NCBI GenBank assembly: GCA_003049485.1
Contig: PYST01000181.1
Location: 328 to 64,327, forward strand
Direction of reading: 5' to 3'
Length of the DNA: 64,000 nt
Source of the DNA: Ophioceras dolichostomum
Taxonomy: Eukaryota; Ascomycota; Sordariomycetes; Magnaporthales; Ophioceraceae
Both the position numbers and the translations under genes were made by a program. This document shows, piece by piece, positions 53,573-64,000 of the stretch (positions are counted from its first letter, which is position 1; every line of letters begins with the position of its first letter). The notes below the pieces were generated by a model. It made no database searches and was not told where the DNA came from. It was given only the letters and a program-made list of their open reading frames with translations.

Positions 53573-55145
53573 TTTGCCGATAAAGTACTAGTAGGGGCTT
53601 GGTGTGAAAGCCTCGCTCGAAAACAGAACCAGGTATAAACGAGTGCTATACTCAAACCCCGCTGCTAGCCCAAACCGGTTCGTATACTGGTCGATGCTCG
53701 AATAGAACAGTAAATCATCTGAAACTCTGGATAAAAGAAACGTGAACTCGCGAAAGAGAATCAAAGAGTCTTCTTCCTGGAAGGCCAGATGTTCCGTCCT
53801 TTCAACACCTTTAATACGAGGGGGCACATTTTTGTTGTCCACCCCATCAGCTAGCTGAGGCGGGCTATCGTGCTCGCTGCTCAGCCAGGGAATCCGCTCA
53901 AACTTGCGCACTTGGCTCAAATCTGCTCACTGTGGTGTAACTCGTGCTGCTTGATATGGTTTAGCTCACCCCATTGCGCGTCAGCTAGATAAATCCATCC
54001 CAGCCAAATTCGCCCAGAAGTCACCGTCGCAATTATTCATTCTTTCCATTTGGGGAAGTTTCTGTGGGAAACAAGCGCCAAGAAGCGACCTTATTTCAAC
54101 GTCTATTTACACGCGCAAACCCCCGCAAGAACGGAGTGAGAGTTTCTCCAAGCTTCCCATTTCCTCGTGCATCAAGTTGAGACCCCCAAAATACGGATTA
54201 TTTTGTGAGTTGAATATGAATGTTATGAGTGTTGTGCTCAATCGTCGATTGGGGGCTAAATGAACACACGCAAACCCTCCTGATGATGGATCGAGTGGCT
54301 CATACGAGCCGAGGCCCGACCGACACCTGATGTCAAAAGATTCTGGTCGAATTATGCACGATTCTAGGCACGATTGGGCCACATTCAGGCGCGACTCGAG
54401 CAGTTCGCCCGTCCGATGGCTAACTCCCCAAATTAGCAGCGTATTTATTAGTGCAGGCTGTTTGGCCACTGGTGTCTGCCCCGTCTGTCCCATCTGAAGC
54501 GAGGAACTCACTCCGCCGTTCCGGCCTGAGCTTCCGCCCGGACCTGGAATGTTTTGTTTGCAATCCCAGCTGGCCCGCTTTTCTTCCGACCTCCTCGGAG
54601 GGCCGGTCTGCAACATTCGGTCGAGGAATGAATAAGCCCCTGAAAACATCCGTCTAAACAGTAAGTCGGCATTCTCGACTGTGGCACCAAATGGGATCAA
54701 TGCCCCCTCCTTATAGGTACCTTACGTACCTAGGTAGCTTTTTCCGGAAAGCAATTTCCTGGTGCGTGTATGGCTTTTCAGCAGCCATGTAAGAGCCCCA
54801 GAGACTCGACTGCCCAGCGTCGCCCAAACATGACGCCTCTTTGCTGTATCATTGCATTAATTGACGTGACGGAGCTCGCCTTGCGAGCTCGTGTGTGTAA
54901 TCAATTTTTTATACATATATAAAGCCCACGCAATTCCAGCAGCACCGGTGATATTCTTCAAGCACCGACTTCCATCTGATGATGGACTCTGGTCGCAAAG
55001 ACGGCCCAGGCAGCTGCGCTTGAGACAAGTGGCACAGAAGGAGAAAGAACGAAAAGCCACAACGGCTAATTTGAGTCAGCAACGCCTCGGCCGGCCAGGA
55101 ATCATATAAGCTACCGTGAACCAACAACCCACAACAAACAAACCA
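53573..55145. other. Intergenic region, no gene seen
   Basis: 1.6 kb up to tRNA-Cys. Only short, non-coding-looking frames (longest 54107-54700, minus, without recognisable features). It contains the third TACCTAGGTA palindrome (54727-54736). Confidence 0.55.
54727..54736. repeat. TACCTAGGTA palindrome, site 3
   Basis: Perfect palindromic decamer in an intergenic region, beside the partial copy GGTACCTTACGTACC. Confidence 0.9.
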
Positions 55146-55234
55146 GGATCGATAGCTCAGCGGTACGAGCGTGGGATTGCAGTTCGCATCAGCAACTTAT
55201 CCTAAGGTCGCGTGTTCGATCCACGCTCGGTCCT
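55146..55234 (+). tRNA. tRNA-Cys (GCA) with intron
   Basis: 89 nt including a 16-nt intron after position 37. The acceptor stem GGATCGA pairs with TCGGTCC; the D stem is GCTC/GAGC; the anticodon stem TGGGA/TCCTA encloses TT-GCA-G, then the intron, then A. The T arm is GCGTG-TTCGATC-CACGC. The discriminator is T, the expected identity base for tRNA-Cys. The exact intron ends could shift by a base. Confidence 0.93.
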
Positions 55235-56214
55235 GTCTTTTTGCCGCCCTCACTCACCCCCTTTTAATTATTTATTATTCTCCTTTCTATTTTTTGCTCA
55301 TATATCTCACACACTCGAAATATCAGATCCTTTTCTTCGTCAATAATTCCTTCCTTTCAAGCGATTCAGACTTTGTTTTAACTCGAAGACTGGATAGTCA
55401 GGAATTGTGCAAGAATTCAATTGCTGAAAGCAGTGGGCACGGCTCGATCATCATTCAGGGGCCAGCAGGTTTCTCTCAAGAGCCATGCCACGGTTGATCA
55501 TGACGGGATGCCAAAATTTCCCCTCGTATTGTTTTTTTTTTTTGCGGCCGATCCCTTTATAAGGAATTCTGTATGATCTTGTACGCCCCAGCCCGAGGGA
55601 GCCCCTGGCCCTGTCCTCTATCTTTGCTTGCTTCCCTCGAGCTGTTGCTGGGTTGTTTGCCCGTCCAACTACCTACGCAATGCTTCAGCGGCTGTTCTCC
55701 CCATCCGAATTCTAGGCGGCCAACCTCGAAGAAGAAGGAGGGGGCCGACGTTTACGTCCAATCTTCGCGGTCGAAACAGAAAGAGATGCGTAACATTTGC
55801 GATAAATTTAGTATCTTTGCGCTCTGAATGGTACCTAGGCACCTACGTTCTGTCTGACGACTTCATCGAAGTCGATCAAAGGTCCAAACATAAGCAACCT
55901 ACGCGGCGTGCCCAGTCGTATCATTGCCGAACCGAAATCTCAGAAAAGACTGTGTATGTACATTTCAGATCCAGGTAGCCGCAACCGAATACGTATCATC
56001 AGCCAATCGTCGAGTTAGATCGATGATGGTGGATCAACGATGCCGCATCGACGATGTAGCTAACAATGTATTTCCCCTTCTTCATCACGTCGGCAAACAA
56101 CGGTGCGGCCTGCTCCAGGGTTCGGTCGTTCGATCATCATTCAGGAGTTCGCAAGTTTCGTTCCTCTCAGAAGAGTCAGAAGGCAAGGCATGCTACCCGT
56201 TCTTCCGTTCTCAC
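55235..56214. other. Intergenic region
   Basis: 0.98 kb between tRNA-Cys and the 3' end of the multicopper oxidase gene. A T-rich tract (about 55530-55542) and a partial palindrome (GGTACCTAGGCACC, 55830) are present. No gene seen. Confidence 0.55.
55238..55242 (+). terminator. Pol III T5 terminator of tRNA-Cys
   Basis: Five T residues begin four bases after the tRNA-Cys discriminator, a normal RNA polymerase III stop. Confidence 0.8.
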
Positions 56215-58480
56215 TCACACACGGAGGCGCCTGTACCGCGGCACAGGGCCCTGCGTCTGCCTCGCAGCCAGACCTCTCGCGACGTGCGTGCTATGGTACT
56301 GATCCAGCGCGGCGTCGACGACGGCCACGTCCGGGTACGGGTTCGCGGCCACGAGCGCCAGCACGCGCGCCGTGATGGCCGCGTCGGTGAAGGGCCCCGT
56401 CCTCGCGAGCAGGTCGGCCATGCTGTATGCCACGGGCCGCCAGGCGCTATCCATGGGGTCCAGGAACGCCGGGTTGTTGTATCCGAACCCGTCCAGCTGC
56501 GTGACGTTAAAGGCGGCCATCATGTCGTGGTCCTCGTGGATCAGGTTGTGGCAGTGGAACATGTACACGCCGTCCCAGGGCGCGTAGTGCGCCTCGACCA
56601 GCACGCGCTCATTCTTGGCGAGCCACACCACGTCCTTGAGCCCCTGCGCCTCGTACGGCTCGACGCCCCTGCTGTCCCCGCCATCCCGGCCCAGCACGCG
56701 GAAGTCCACCAGGTGCACGTGGATCGGGTGCGTCCAGCCGCCGGAGTCGTTCTCGAGCTCCCACACCTCGACCGTGCCCCGCGGCACGTTGGCCAGGACG
56801 CGGTTGGCCACGTCCTCGAACCCGACACCGTTGATGCGCCACTCCGAGTTGGTGCGGTGGAAGCGGAAGTGGTGGTCGACAACGTTGCGCGCCGGAGGGA
56901 ACGGCACGCTGCGGAGCACGGGGGGCACCGTGGACGTGTCGGGCGATGTGACGCTGCCGGACACGTTGAAGCGCATCACCTGCCCCGTGTAGCCGTAGTC
57001 GGTGTCGGCGCCGATCCCGCCGACGTCCTCCTCGTTGCGCAGCTCGATCTGCTGGTTTGCGTATCCGGAGAAGTCGAAGACGACCTCGTAGCGCTCCGCC
57101 ATGGAGGCGAACTAGATTTGACGGGTCGGCCACCACGCGCTAGGAGTTAGCAGACTAATACCGACAAACCAGATTCGCTTGTGCTTGTGTGCACAAAGCA
57201 AGGAGATTTCAAAGATGAGAAAGAAAGACTTACCAACCGAGTAGCAGAAACCGGCCCCGTAAGCAAGCCCGCATCGGTCGCAATCACCTGGAACGGCAGC
57301 TTCGTACCGAGCGCGGTGCTGCGCGCAAAGTACAGCGCGAAGGAGCGCGACACGGCCGCGTTGAGGAAGCGGAGGCGATACTTGCGCGGCTGGACGTTGA
57401 AGTACGGCCACGGCTGGCCGTTGACGTGGATCACGTCGCCCCAGAGGCTGTCCTCCTCGCCGACGGTGGAGAAGAGCGACCCGTCGTTGTTGTACTGCTT
57501 CGACGTAAGGATGAGCGGGATGTCGAACACGCCGTACCCGGACGGGAGGTTGAGCGCGTCCTCCGCCGGGTCGGCCAGGATGTAGGCTCCTGCTTGGCCG
57601 AAGTAGGCGTTCTCGGCTGTCTGTATTCGATGAGTGTTGATCAGTGGTTAACACTCGCTAGCATTCATCATTTTTGGAGCGGGTGTGGTTGGATGATAGG
57701 TTGGTTGTCCCGTGCATCTAGCTGGCTATCTGGCTAGCTAGCTTCACCTACCTTCAACATAGCATGATCATGATACCACAGAAGACGACCCGACTGCGAG
57801 TTCGGGTAGTAGTAGTCCTTGTACTGGCCCGGGAAGGTCGTGTCCTCGGCCCAGCCATCAAAGGCCGCGCGCGAGTACGACCCGTGCAGGTGGACCGAGT
57901 TCTCCTGGGACGCGTTGTTGATGAAGCGCACGATGGACTCCTGGCCCCTCGGCAGGATCATGGTCGGGCCCGGGGCTATGCCGTCGTACCCGGTGAGTCT
58001 GGCCGGTCCGAGGTTCGGGTAGACCTGCTGGCTGAAGCCCTTGATCACGATCTCGTAGTACCAAATCGTCTTTGTGGTGCCGGGGATGGGGATGATCCTA
58101 GTGAGTTGCAAGGATGGAGTTAGCCGACCTTCTAGTCATACCTAGGTAGCTACGCGCCGAAAGCAAGGAGGGTTTCGTCGAGCTAGAGTGGTGAGAGGCG
58201 AATAGGGGTACACAAGGAAGGGAGATGGGGTGTATCCTCACTTGTCAGGCTGCTTCACGGGCGGAATGGGAAGCGGGAACTGATAGATGTAGTTGTACGA
58301 GGGGGACTCCCAAGTCTTCATGAGCGTGATGAAGTCGTTGGGGTCATCTTCGACGATCTGGCTCAGTGCGAGAGCTTCAGCCGCCGGGATGTCGTACGTG
58401 TATCCCCCCCACCCCTTCCCCTGAGCCGCGGCCCGGGTGGCTAGGAGGAAAAGGCACAAAACGACCACAGCCACAGACAT
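56215..58480 (-). CDS. Bilirubin-oxidase-type multicopper oxidase, secreted
   Basis: 622 aa from four exons (58480-58242, 58097-57752, 57620-57234, 57111-56215). All introns are GT-AG and the frame is open. The start is the ATG at 58480; upstream only a TTG is in frame. Signal peptide VAVVVLCLFLLATRAAA. The copper-binding motifs are in order: HLHGSYSRAAFDGW, WYHDHAMLK (the splice falls right after it), HPIHVHLVDF and HCHNLIHEDHDMMAAF, which together hold the type 1 and trinuclear sites. HIHVHL and HEDHDMM, with Met as the axial T1 ligand, are typical of bilirubin oxidases and related fungal enzymes rather than laccases. They oxidise phenols or tetrapyrroles and reduce oxygen to water. The natural substrate here is unknown. 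The 408-aa frame on the opposite strand is a shadow. Confidence 0.94.
58139..58148. repeat. TACCTAGGTA palindrome, site 4
   Basis: Perfect palindromic decamer inside intron 1 of the multicopper oxidase gene. Confidence 0.9.
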
Positions 58481-61172
58481 CTTTGGAGCGTTTCCCAAGA
58501 GGTCTGAAAGGTGTAGCTATAGTTGCGTAGCAACAGAGAGCCGCAGGGCTCAAGTGACCGATGGTAGTGGTAAAGATATGAGATACAAAGGAGTGAGTCT
58601 TGATATGAATGATGTGACCTATGAACACGAGAGAGACAAGTGCGAGCGGACAAGAAGCCCAGGAACGCTTCTTTATATAAGCCGGCAGAATCCTACCAGT
58701 ACCATATTAGCATCGCCAACGGCGTCTATCTGAGTCTGTAGGAGAACCCCTTCGCTTTCGTGTCCCGTAGCAGTCTTCGCCCGCCGTCCGCTGTCACCAT
58801 AGCACCTCCGCGATATGCCCGTGAAGCAACTGATTATGAGAGCATTACGGAAGCCAGGTAGCCAACAGTCGTCTGGGGAGATTCCTCTCCGAGGAGGGTG
58901 GTGAGGATGGTTGCCGGCGTAGTTTCCGTGACTGAGAGCGTTCCATGGCGTTGAAGGCTTCTCCGCATCTCCTTGACCCCCTTTGCCTCTTCCGATGTCG
59001 TGGATACATCCTAGATGGCCTTGTGGCGTCCGCTCCTCCTCCTCTCTCGCAGCGCGCAAGTCCCACATTAGATTCCAATATTGGCGACGACTCTCTGCCA
59101 AGCCAGGACGGAGGAATTCAAGCTGCCGTCTTTAGGGTCGAACCCATCTTCGTGACGCCCTCGACGGTGACAACGAACGTCTTGGCATCACCACTGTTCA
59201 GGTGGCATCGCGGTCGTAGAGTGAAAAGGAGTGAGGGGGAGGGGGGAAGGTGGAGGGGGAAGGATCGAAGGTTGCGAGCGAGGCGACGCTGTGTCCGAAG
59301 CCGGGTAGTCACCGCCACACCCAAACAAGTGGCGGTGGATGGGAGTCTGAGAAAGGATTGCCTGTGAGCCCTCTCAAGGACAGCTCTCCTACCCCTATTT
59401 CTACTCTTGTATTGTGGTGTGGCAGGCAGGTTGAGCTTCGTAAGCGACAGCAGTCAGCACACCTCCACGAGGGGAGGCGAGCCGCGCGTATAAGTCGTCG
59501 CACGTGGCCGCATCAGACGTGAGGTCCGATGTCGACGATGTCCCAGCTTCGCGGTCGTTGCTCCGGGAGCGGCAAGAAGGGACGAGGAGCCGCCAGGCAA
59601 CCGGAAGGTGGGAGACGGGTTCGAGCCCGAGGTCGGTTTGCGAGGTGGCCTGCGGCTTAGGTGAGGATCTGATTACGGCAGCGATTCCTGTGCTGGTCTG
59701 ATAGCACCATGCGGGTGGTGTGCAGCAAACGCGAGGGTGTTCGTCGCTACGCCCAATGAGACATCGTGGATGGATCTTGTGGCGTAAAGTGATAAAGACG
59801 AAAGGGACAAAGGGTCGCATCCACCACACGGTGCTCCATCGTGACCGTTGTATTAGCACACCTCGCCAGATGGCTGAGAAGAAACGGCGTAATCGTCTCC
59901 CCGGTTCCATCACTCTTACAAGGCATTGCTCATCGTCCACGGGCCTCGACGCTCGGCTTCGCGCGGCGCGGTAGTTGGATCTTGAGGACCAGACGGTCGG
60001 CATGGCCTTCAATCGGGACAATACGACGCCCTGGAATGTCGTATCGCTTCGTGAAGGCCCCCGTGTTTCCGGGTTACATTGCGGGCGGCCGTAGTGCTGC
60101 TGCCAACTCCTAGTGCCCGTCTTGTTGCCGTTTTAAGGTTACCCGGTTCCGCGGGGGGCTAAGCGTGTCTTGGTCTGCAGCAGGAAGCCTGAGCTATGTT
60201 GTGCCCGTCCCGCTGACGTCTTGGCGTGCGAACTGCTTTCATGGCGTCAGGTTCTTGGCCTCTTGGCCTCTGCACCAACCAGGGGGACAAATATTATTTC
60301 GTCACACTCCCAGTGAGGTTAAGGGGGAAACGCAGTGCGACCACATAGCTCATTCCAGAACCAATATTTCCCCTCACATATGGACGTTGCCTTGCAGCCG
60401 GAGCAGAGAATGGAACTACACCGAACGCGAAATCGCCACGCCGATGCGGTCAACCGAGAAGAGGTAGCCCTGCTGCTGGTAACCTCACAATATCCCCCTC
60501 TCTCCCGCAATGGGGACACGAGAGGGGCGGAGGGGCGGCACATCGATGCAACATCAGGAGCACATGAGGAGGTCAAGGAGCCGGGCCATACCAGCAGAAA
60601 ATAGACAGCCGCTCTGTTCGATAATTGCCGCGAGAGGAGGGTCGACAACGACGGCGGGCTGGGTGGTCCAAGCAGATCCCGAGAATGGACATGTGACGCG
60701 GAGGGAGAGAGACAGGCGTGGGTAAATACAAGTCTGTGGAGTTAGACGCTATCTGTTACCCTCTCAGAATATAACAGATCATGCAGCAATGTTGCGCGGC
60801 AGGAAGCTGCGTGATCGAGGGGGAATGGATCTGGTGTCGTCCGCTGATGGTCATGAGCGACGGCTTGCGAAATATGGCCCGGACGGTCGCTCCGGTTCGG
60901 GTTCTTTTGTCATGGACATCTAATGCAGACACCATCGAGCCCAAGAGTCTAGACCTGGCCAATGTTCACCCGCAGCCCACCCCAATGTGACCTCCGGTTC
61001 GGTTTGCCACTCCCCCGTCAACTGCAAAGGGAGGTCCAACTGCAAAAGGAGGTCGGTGCGGCCCGCGTAATCCTTCCGCAGCCAGGGAGCTATCGCGGCG
61101 CAGCAAGTCGAAGCGAGGATGCCGAGGATGGCGACCGGTTCAGCAGGTCTGCCCCCAGGCAGTCTGTCGCCA
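58481..61172. other. Intergenic region, no gene seen
   Basis: 2.7 kb between the multicopper oxidase promoter and the 3' end of the Prp2 gene. Several frames of 80-200 codons exist (largest 59401-60021, minus), but none has a domain, signal peptide or splice-linked partner. Confidence 0.5.
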
Positions 61173-64000
61173 TCAGCGTCTATCTTTAGGCAGCTTGGGT
61201 AGCTTCTTGTCCTCCATGGCCTCGATGTCCTTCTTCTTGTAGTAGTGCGGAGCTAGTTCGGCAAGCCATTTAGGCTCGATGGGAAAGCAGCTGCGCATGT
61301 ACTCCTTCGTCGTCTGCACGAGCTCATAGTAGATGACCGTGCGCGGGGGCGGTTCCGACGCCATGAGCACCGAGCTCGGGTGGATGTAGACGGTGTTGTT
61401 GGTCTTGACGGTGCGGTAGCCGTCACCGCTGCGTTGCATGCGGGCCGCGTTGAGGAAGAACCCGGCCGCGATGGCGCGCTTAATGGGTGTCAGGTTTGAG
61501 GCGCCACAGCTGGAAATCCCAACCTCAACGCGCTCGCATAGCTTGGCCAGCTGATCGCGCACGTCCCGGGCGCGAGTGAGCGACCGCTGCTGCAGGAAGT
61601 TCTCCTTGGCCCATATGGGCGAGAAGTCGCTGTCAACCCACTGGTTCCAGATGTTGAGCAGCGTGAGGTGGTCGCCGCCGTCCTTGACCGTGAACCGGGC
61701 CCGAGCGCTATCCGCGTGGATCTTCTTGTCCTTGGGCCGGAAGAAGAGCGCCGACGCCTCGCTGAGCATGGAGACGATCGATAGCACCTCCTCCACGCAG
61801 CCTTCCTTGTCCGCGGCTAGCACAGCCTTGGCGAGCATCGGTTCCGTCGGGAACTCGGCCATCTGGCGGCCTATTTTGGTCAGCTCGCCCTTGTGATTGA
61901 GCCCCTGCAGCGCAAAAAGCTGGTTCAGAGCGCCGATCAGCGCTTCGGTCGGAGGTGGATCCATAAACTCGAAGTCGAGCAGCTCGTTGATGCCGAGCGA
62001 CTTGAGCTGGAGCACCACACCGTTGAGGTTCGTCCGTTGGATCTCAGGTGTCGTAGACTCCTCCATCTCGTTCATATACGCGTATTTGGTGTACAACCTG
62101 AAGCACTTACCCGGCCCGACACGCCCTGCCCGGCCGCTCCGCTGGTTTGCCGATGCTCTTGAGCAAGGCACAACCACTAGGTTTGACATACCCGTTGCCG
62201 GGTTGTAGACGTTCTCCTTTACGTAGCCCGGGTCGATGACGTATACGATGCCGTCGATGGTCAGACTCGTTTCGGCAATGTTCGTCGCTAGCACAACTTT
62301 CCTCGCGTTTTCAGGCGTCGGCTCAAAGATCTTGGACTGCAGTTCCGACGGAAGGTTGGCATAGATAGGACAGATGACAAGCTCTTTGATACGGCTGCCG
62401 AGTTTCCGTGCTGTCTCGGTAATCTGCATCTCCGCTGCCTCGATCTCGTCCTGCCCAGTGAGAAACACCAGGATATCTCCCTTCTGTTGTGTCGTGTGAA
62501 TTTGGAAGACGGTGGTAATGGCGGCTGCCAAATAATTGGCTTCTGGGGCAGGGGTGTAGTAAATGTCCACCGGGTACCTGCGACCAGGGATGTTGAAAAT
62601 AGGTGCGTCGTCAAAGTACGACGCGAACTTTTCGGCGTTCATGGTGGCTGAGGAGATCAGGAGCTTGAGGTCCTTCCTTTCTCGGGCCAAATCTTTGACA
62701 AGAGCAAGCAGGATGTCCGTGTGGACGGTCCGCTCATGGGCCTCATCGATCATGAGCGCTGAGTAGCCTGCGAGGTCTGGTTCCGTCATAAACTCGCGTA
62801 GGAGCATACCATCCGTCATGTATTTCAGGATGGTTTTGTCGCTGGTGCAGTCCTCGAATCGGATAGAATACCCGACTTCGTTTCCGACCTTGACGCCCAT
62901 CTCTTCAGCCACACGAGCAGCTACACTCATAGCTGCTACTCGACGGGGTTGGGTGCATCCAACCTTCATGCCGCCCTTGGTATACCCGCCCTCGTGGAGG
63001 TACTGGGGCAGCTGAGTGGTCTTGCCGCTGCCTGTCTCGCCCACGATCACTAGAATCTGATACTTCTCCAGGGCGGCCAAAAATTCGTCTCGGTAGACAT
63101 AGATAGGGAGACTCTTCCGGGTCTCTTGTATCGACAGCTGCTTCTTCTCTGCAGCGTCGATCTGGGCTTGGAGGAAAAGCTGCTCGCCGGTCAGCCCTTG
63201 ACCCTCGCCAGGCATTCGCGAGTCTCTGGTCCACTGGATGTATTGCTCGTCATCCATGACATAGTCGTACCCATCCTCATCTCGCTCGTTGCGCTGGATC
63301 TGCGCCTTGGCTTTAGCGGCCTGTTCCCGTTCCCACTCCTCGTGCTCCGTGACGAACTTCTCCTGCCCGTACTCGTCCTTCTCCACATATCTCTTGTACA
63401 GAGCGTCCTCCTTTTTTTTCCTGTCGATCTTGCCCTTCTCCGTGATGTAGTCCTCTGGCATATAATAGCCATCGCGGTGGTCATCGATGCGCAGCCGTTC
63501 CTCTGCGAGCCTTAGGACCTCTCGGTTCTTGGCGAACTCGGCCCTCTCCTTGTCAGAGAGCCGGACGCCGCTCTTCAGCTCGGCGGTTTCTTCCGCGACC
63601 TGCTTGCGCAACAGGGCGAGCCGCTCCGCCTCGCGCTTCTTGAGGTACTCCTGCCGTGACCTTTCGCGCAGATCAGGGAGCGCCTCGTTTCGCGCCTTCG
63701 CGTCGTCTGCAAGAGACCGCCTCTGACTCGCCGCTGCATCCTCCGCGTCCTGCTTCTTCGACCTGCCATCGTCGCGCGCCTTCAGTCTGCTCGCGAACGC
63801 CTCACGCTCGGCACGGTCGCGCTCTGCCTCCAGCTCTTCACGGGCGCCCTCCGACAGATCCGCCGCATCGTCGTCCCCGGCGTGTGAGATCTTGACGCGC
63901 TTCGAAGCAGACTCCTGGAACTCGGGTTCGTCATCCTCTGGCTCGTCGTCCGAGAGTGGCTCCTCGTCTGCCCAGCGGTCTTCGCGATGTCGGCCGCTTT
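61173..64000 (-). CDS. PRP2: DEAH-box pre-mRNA splicing helicase Prp2/DHX16 (N-terminus off window)
   Basis: The frame is open from the right edge to the stop at 61173 (942 codons plus two bases) without introns, so the first residues are missing. Prp2 is the DEAH helicase that remodels the spliceosome before the first transesterification; the fission-yeast name is cdc28. The visible N-terminal ~270 residues are charged and helical (SKRVKISHAGDDDAADLSEG, REEWEREQAAKAKA-like), followed by the family linker MPGEGQGLTGEQ. Helicase motifs in order: GETGSGKTTQLPQ (I), TQPRRVAA (Ia), DEAH (II), SATMNAEKF (III), VFLTGQDEIE (IV), TNIAETSLTIDGI (V) and QRSGRAGRVGPGKCFRLYT (VI). The HA2 winged-helix region and OB-fold follow (AAGFFLNAARMQRSGDGYRT, HPSSVL). 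Essential and conserved. Confidence 0.96.
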   Translation of the reverse strand, partial: SGRHREDRWADEEPLSDDEPEDDEPEFQESASKRVKISHAGDDDAADLSEGAREELEAERDRAEREAFASRLKARDDGRSKKQDAEDAAASQRRSLADDAKARNEALPDLRERSRQEYLKKREAERLALLRKQVAEETAELKSGVRLSDKERAEFAKNREVLRLAEERLRIDDHRDGYYMPEDYITEKGKIDRKKKEDALYKRYVEKDEYGQEKFVTEHEEWEREQAAKAKAQIQRNERDEDGYDYVMDDEQYIQWTRDSRMPGEGQGLTGEQLFLQAQIDAAEKKQLSIQETRKSLPIYVYRDEFLAALEKYQILVIVGETGSGKTTQLPQYLHEGGYTKGGMKVGCTQPRRVAAMSVAARVAEEMGVKVGNEVGYSIRFEDCTSDKTILKYMTDGMLLREFMTEPDLAGYSALMIDEAHERTVHTDILLALVKDLARERKDLKLLISSATMNAEKFASYFDDAPIFNIPGRRYPVDIYYTPAPEANYLAAAITTVFQIHTTQQKGDILVFLTGQDEIEAAEMQITETARKLGSRIKELVICPIYANLPSELQSKIFEPTPENARKVVLATNIAETSLTIDGIVYVIDPGYVKENVYNPATGMSNLVVVPCSRASANQRSGRAGRVGPGKCFRLYTKYAYMNEMEESTTPEIQRTNLNGVVLQLKSLGINELLDFEFMDPPPTEALIGALNQLFALQGLNHKGELTKIGRQMAEFPTEPMLAKAVLAADKEGCVEEVLSIVSMLSEASALFFRPKDKKIHADSARARFTVKDGGDHLTLLNIWNQWVDSDFSPIWAKENFLQQRSLTRARDVRDQLAKLCERVEVGISSCGASNLTPIKRAIAAGFFLNAARMQRSGDGYRTVKTNNTVYIHPSSVLMASEPPPRTVIYYELVQTTKEYMRSCFPIEPKWLAELAPHYYKKKDIEAMEDKKLPKLPKDRR

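Noticed and set aside
56372..56992. Two shorter plus-strand frames (56372-56587, 56615-56992) as small genes
   Set aside because: Both lie wholly inside exon 4 of the multicopper oxidase on the other strand.
55924..57150. 408-codon plus-strand frame opposite the multicopper oxidase
   Set aside because: Same shadow effect; the minus-strand frame has all the copper motifs and matching splice sites.

Overview
The window is nuclear DNA of a filamentous ascomycete, most likely a Sordariomycete. The evidence is short GT-AG introns with CTRAY branch points, GC-rich third codon positions, a four-cysteine-cluster HapX, a Clr5-domain protein, a DUF6594 protein, and secreted cell-wall enzymes of GH45, GH79 and bilirubin-oxidase type. 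I cannot name the species. No prophage, CRISPR array, rRNA or intact transposon is visible. A 7-base assembly gap lies at 42655-42661.

Left block (1-22781), mostly conserved genes: a very large unassigned protein running off the left edge (minus); the iron regulator hapX (minus); Golgi tether subunit COG2 (plus); mitochondrial ribosomal protein uL1m (minus), head to head with cytosolic glutamyl-tRNA synthetase (plus); and a C2H2 zinc-finger protein (plus).

Middle block (22782-37200), gene-poor and rich in secreted products: an 82-aa small protein, a six-exon secreted Cys-containing protein (minus), a GH45-type protein whose catalytic-acid motif is altered, and a tandem pair of GPI-type surface proteins duplicated together with their promoters.

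Accessory block (37463-53572): a DUF6594 membrane protein head to head with a protein that joins a STAND/NLR-like N-terminal helical domain to a retropepsin-like domain; a glycine/alanine-rich membrane-segment protein head to head with a Clr5-domain protein; tRNA-Arg(ACG); a GH79 glucuronidase; a second glycine-rich membrane-segment protein; and a 213-aa orphan. Here single-copy, lineage-specific genes replace housekeeping genes.

Right block: tRNA-Cys(GCA) with an intron, a bilirubin-oxidase-type multicopper oxidase (minus), 2.7 kb without a gene, and the DEAH-box splicing helicase Prp2 (minus), open at the right edge.

How the genes fit together: GH45, GH79 and the multicopper oxidase would all act outside the cell on plant cell-wall polymers or phenolics, and with the GPI pair and the 280-aa protein they form a secretome-rich stretch. 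The STAND-like/retropepsin protein, the DUF6594 protein and the two glycine-rich proteins are the best candidates for something undescribed, possibly a membrane-acting or self/non-self function, but that is inference. Exon boundaries were worked out by hand from splice signals and frame; every multi-exon model given here keeps one open frame.
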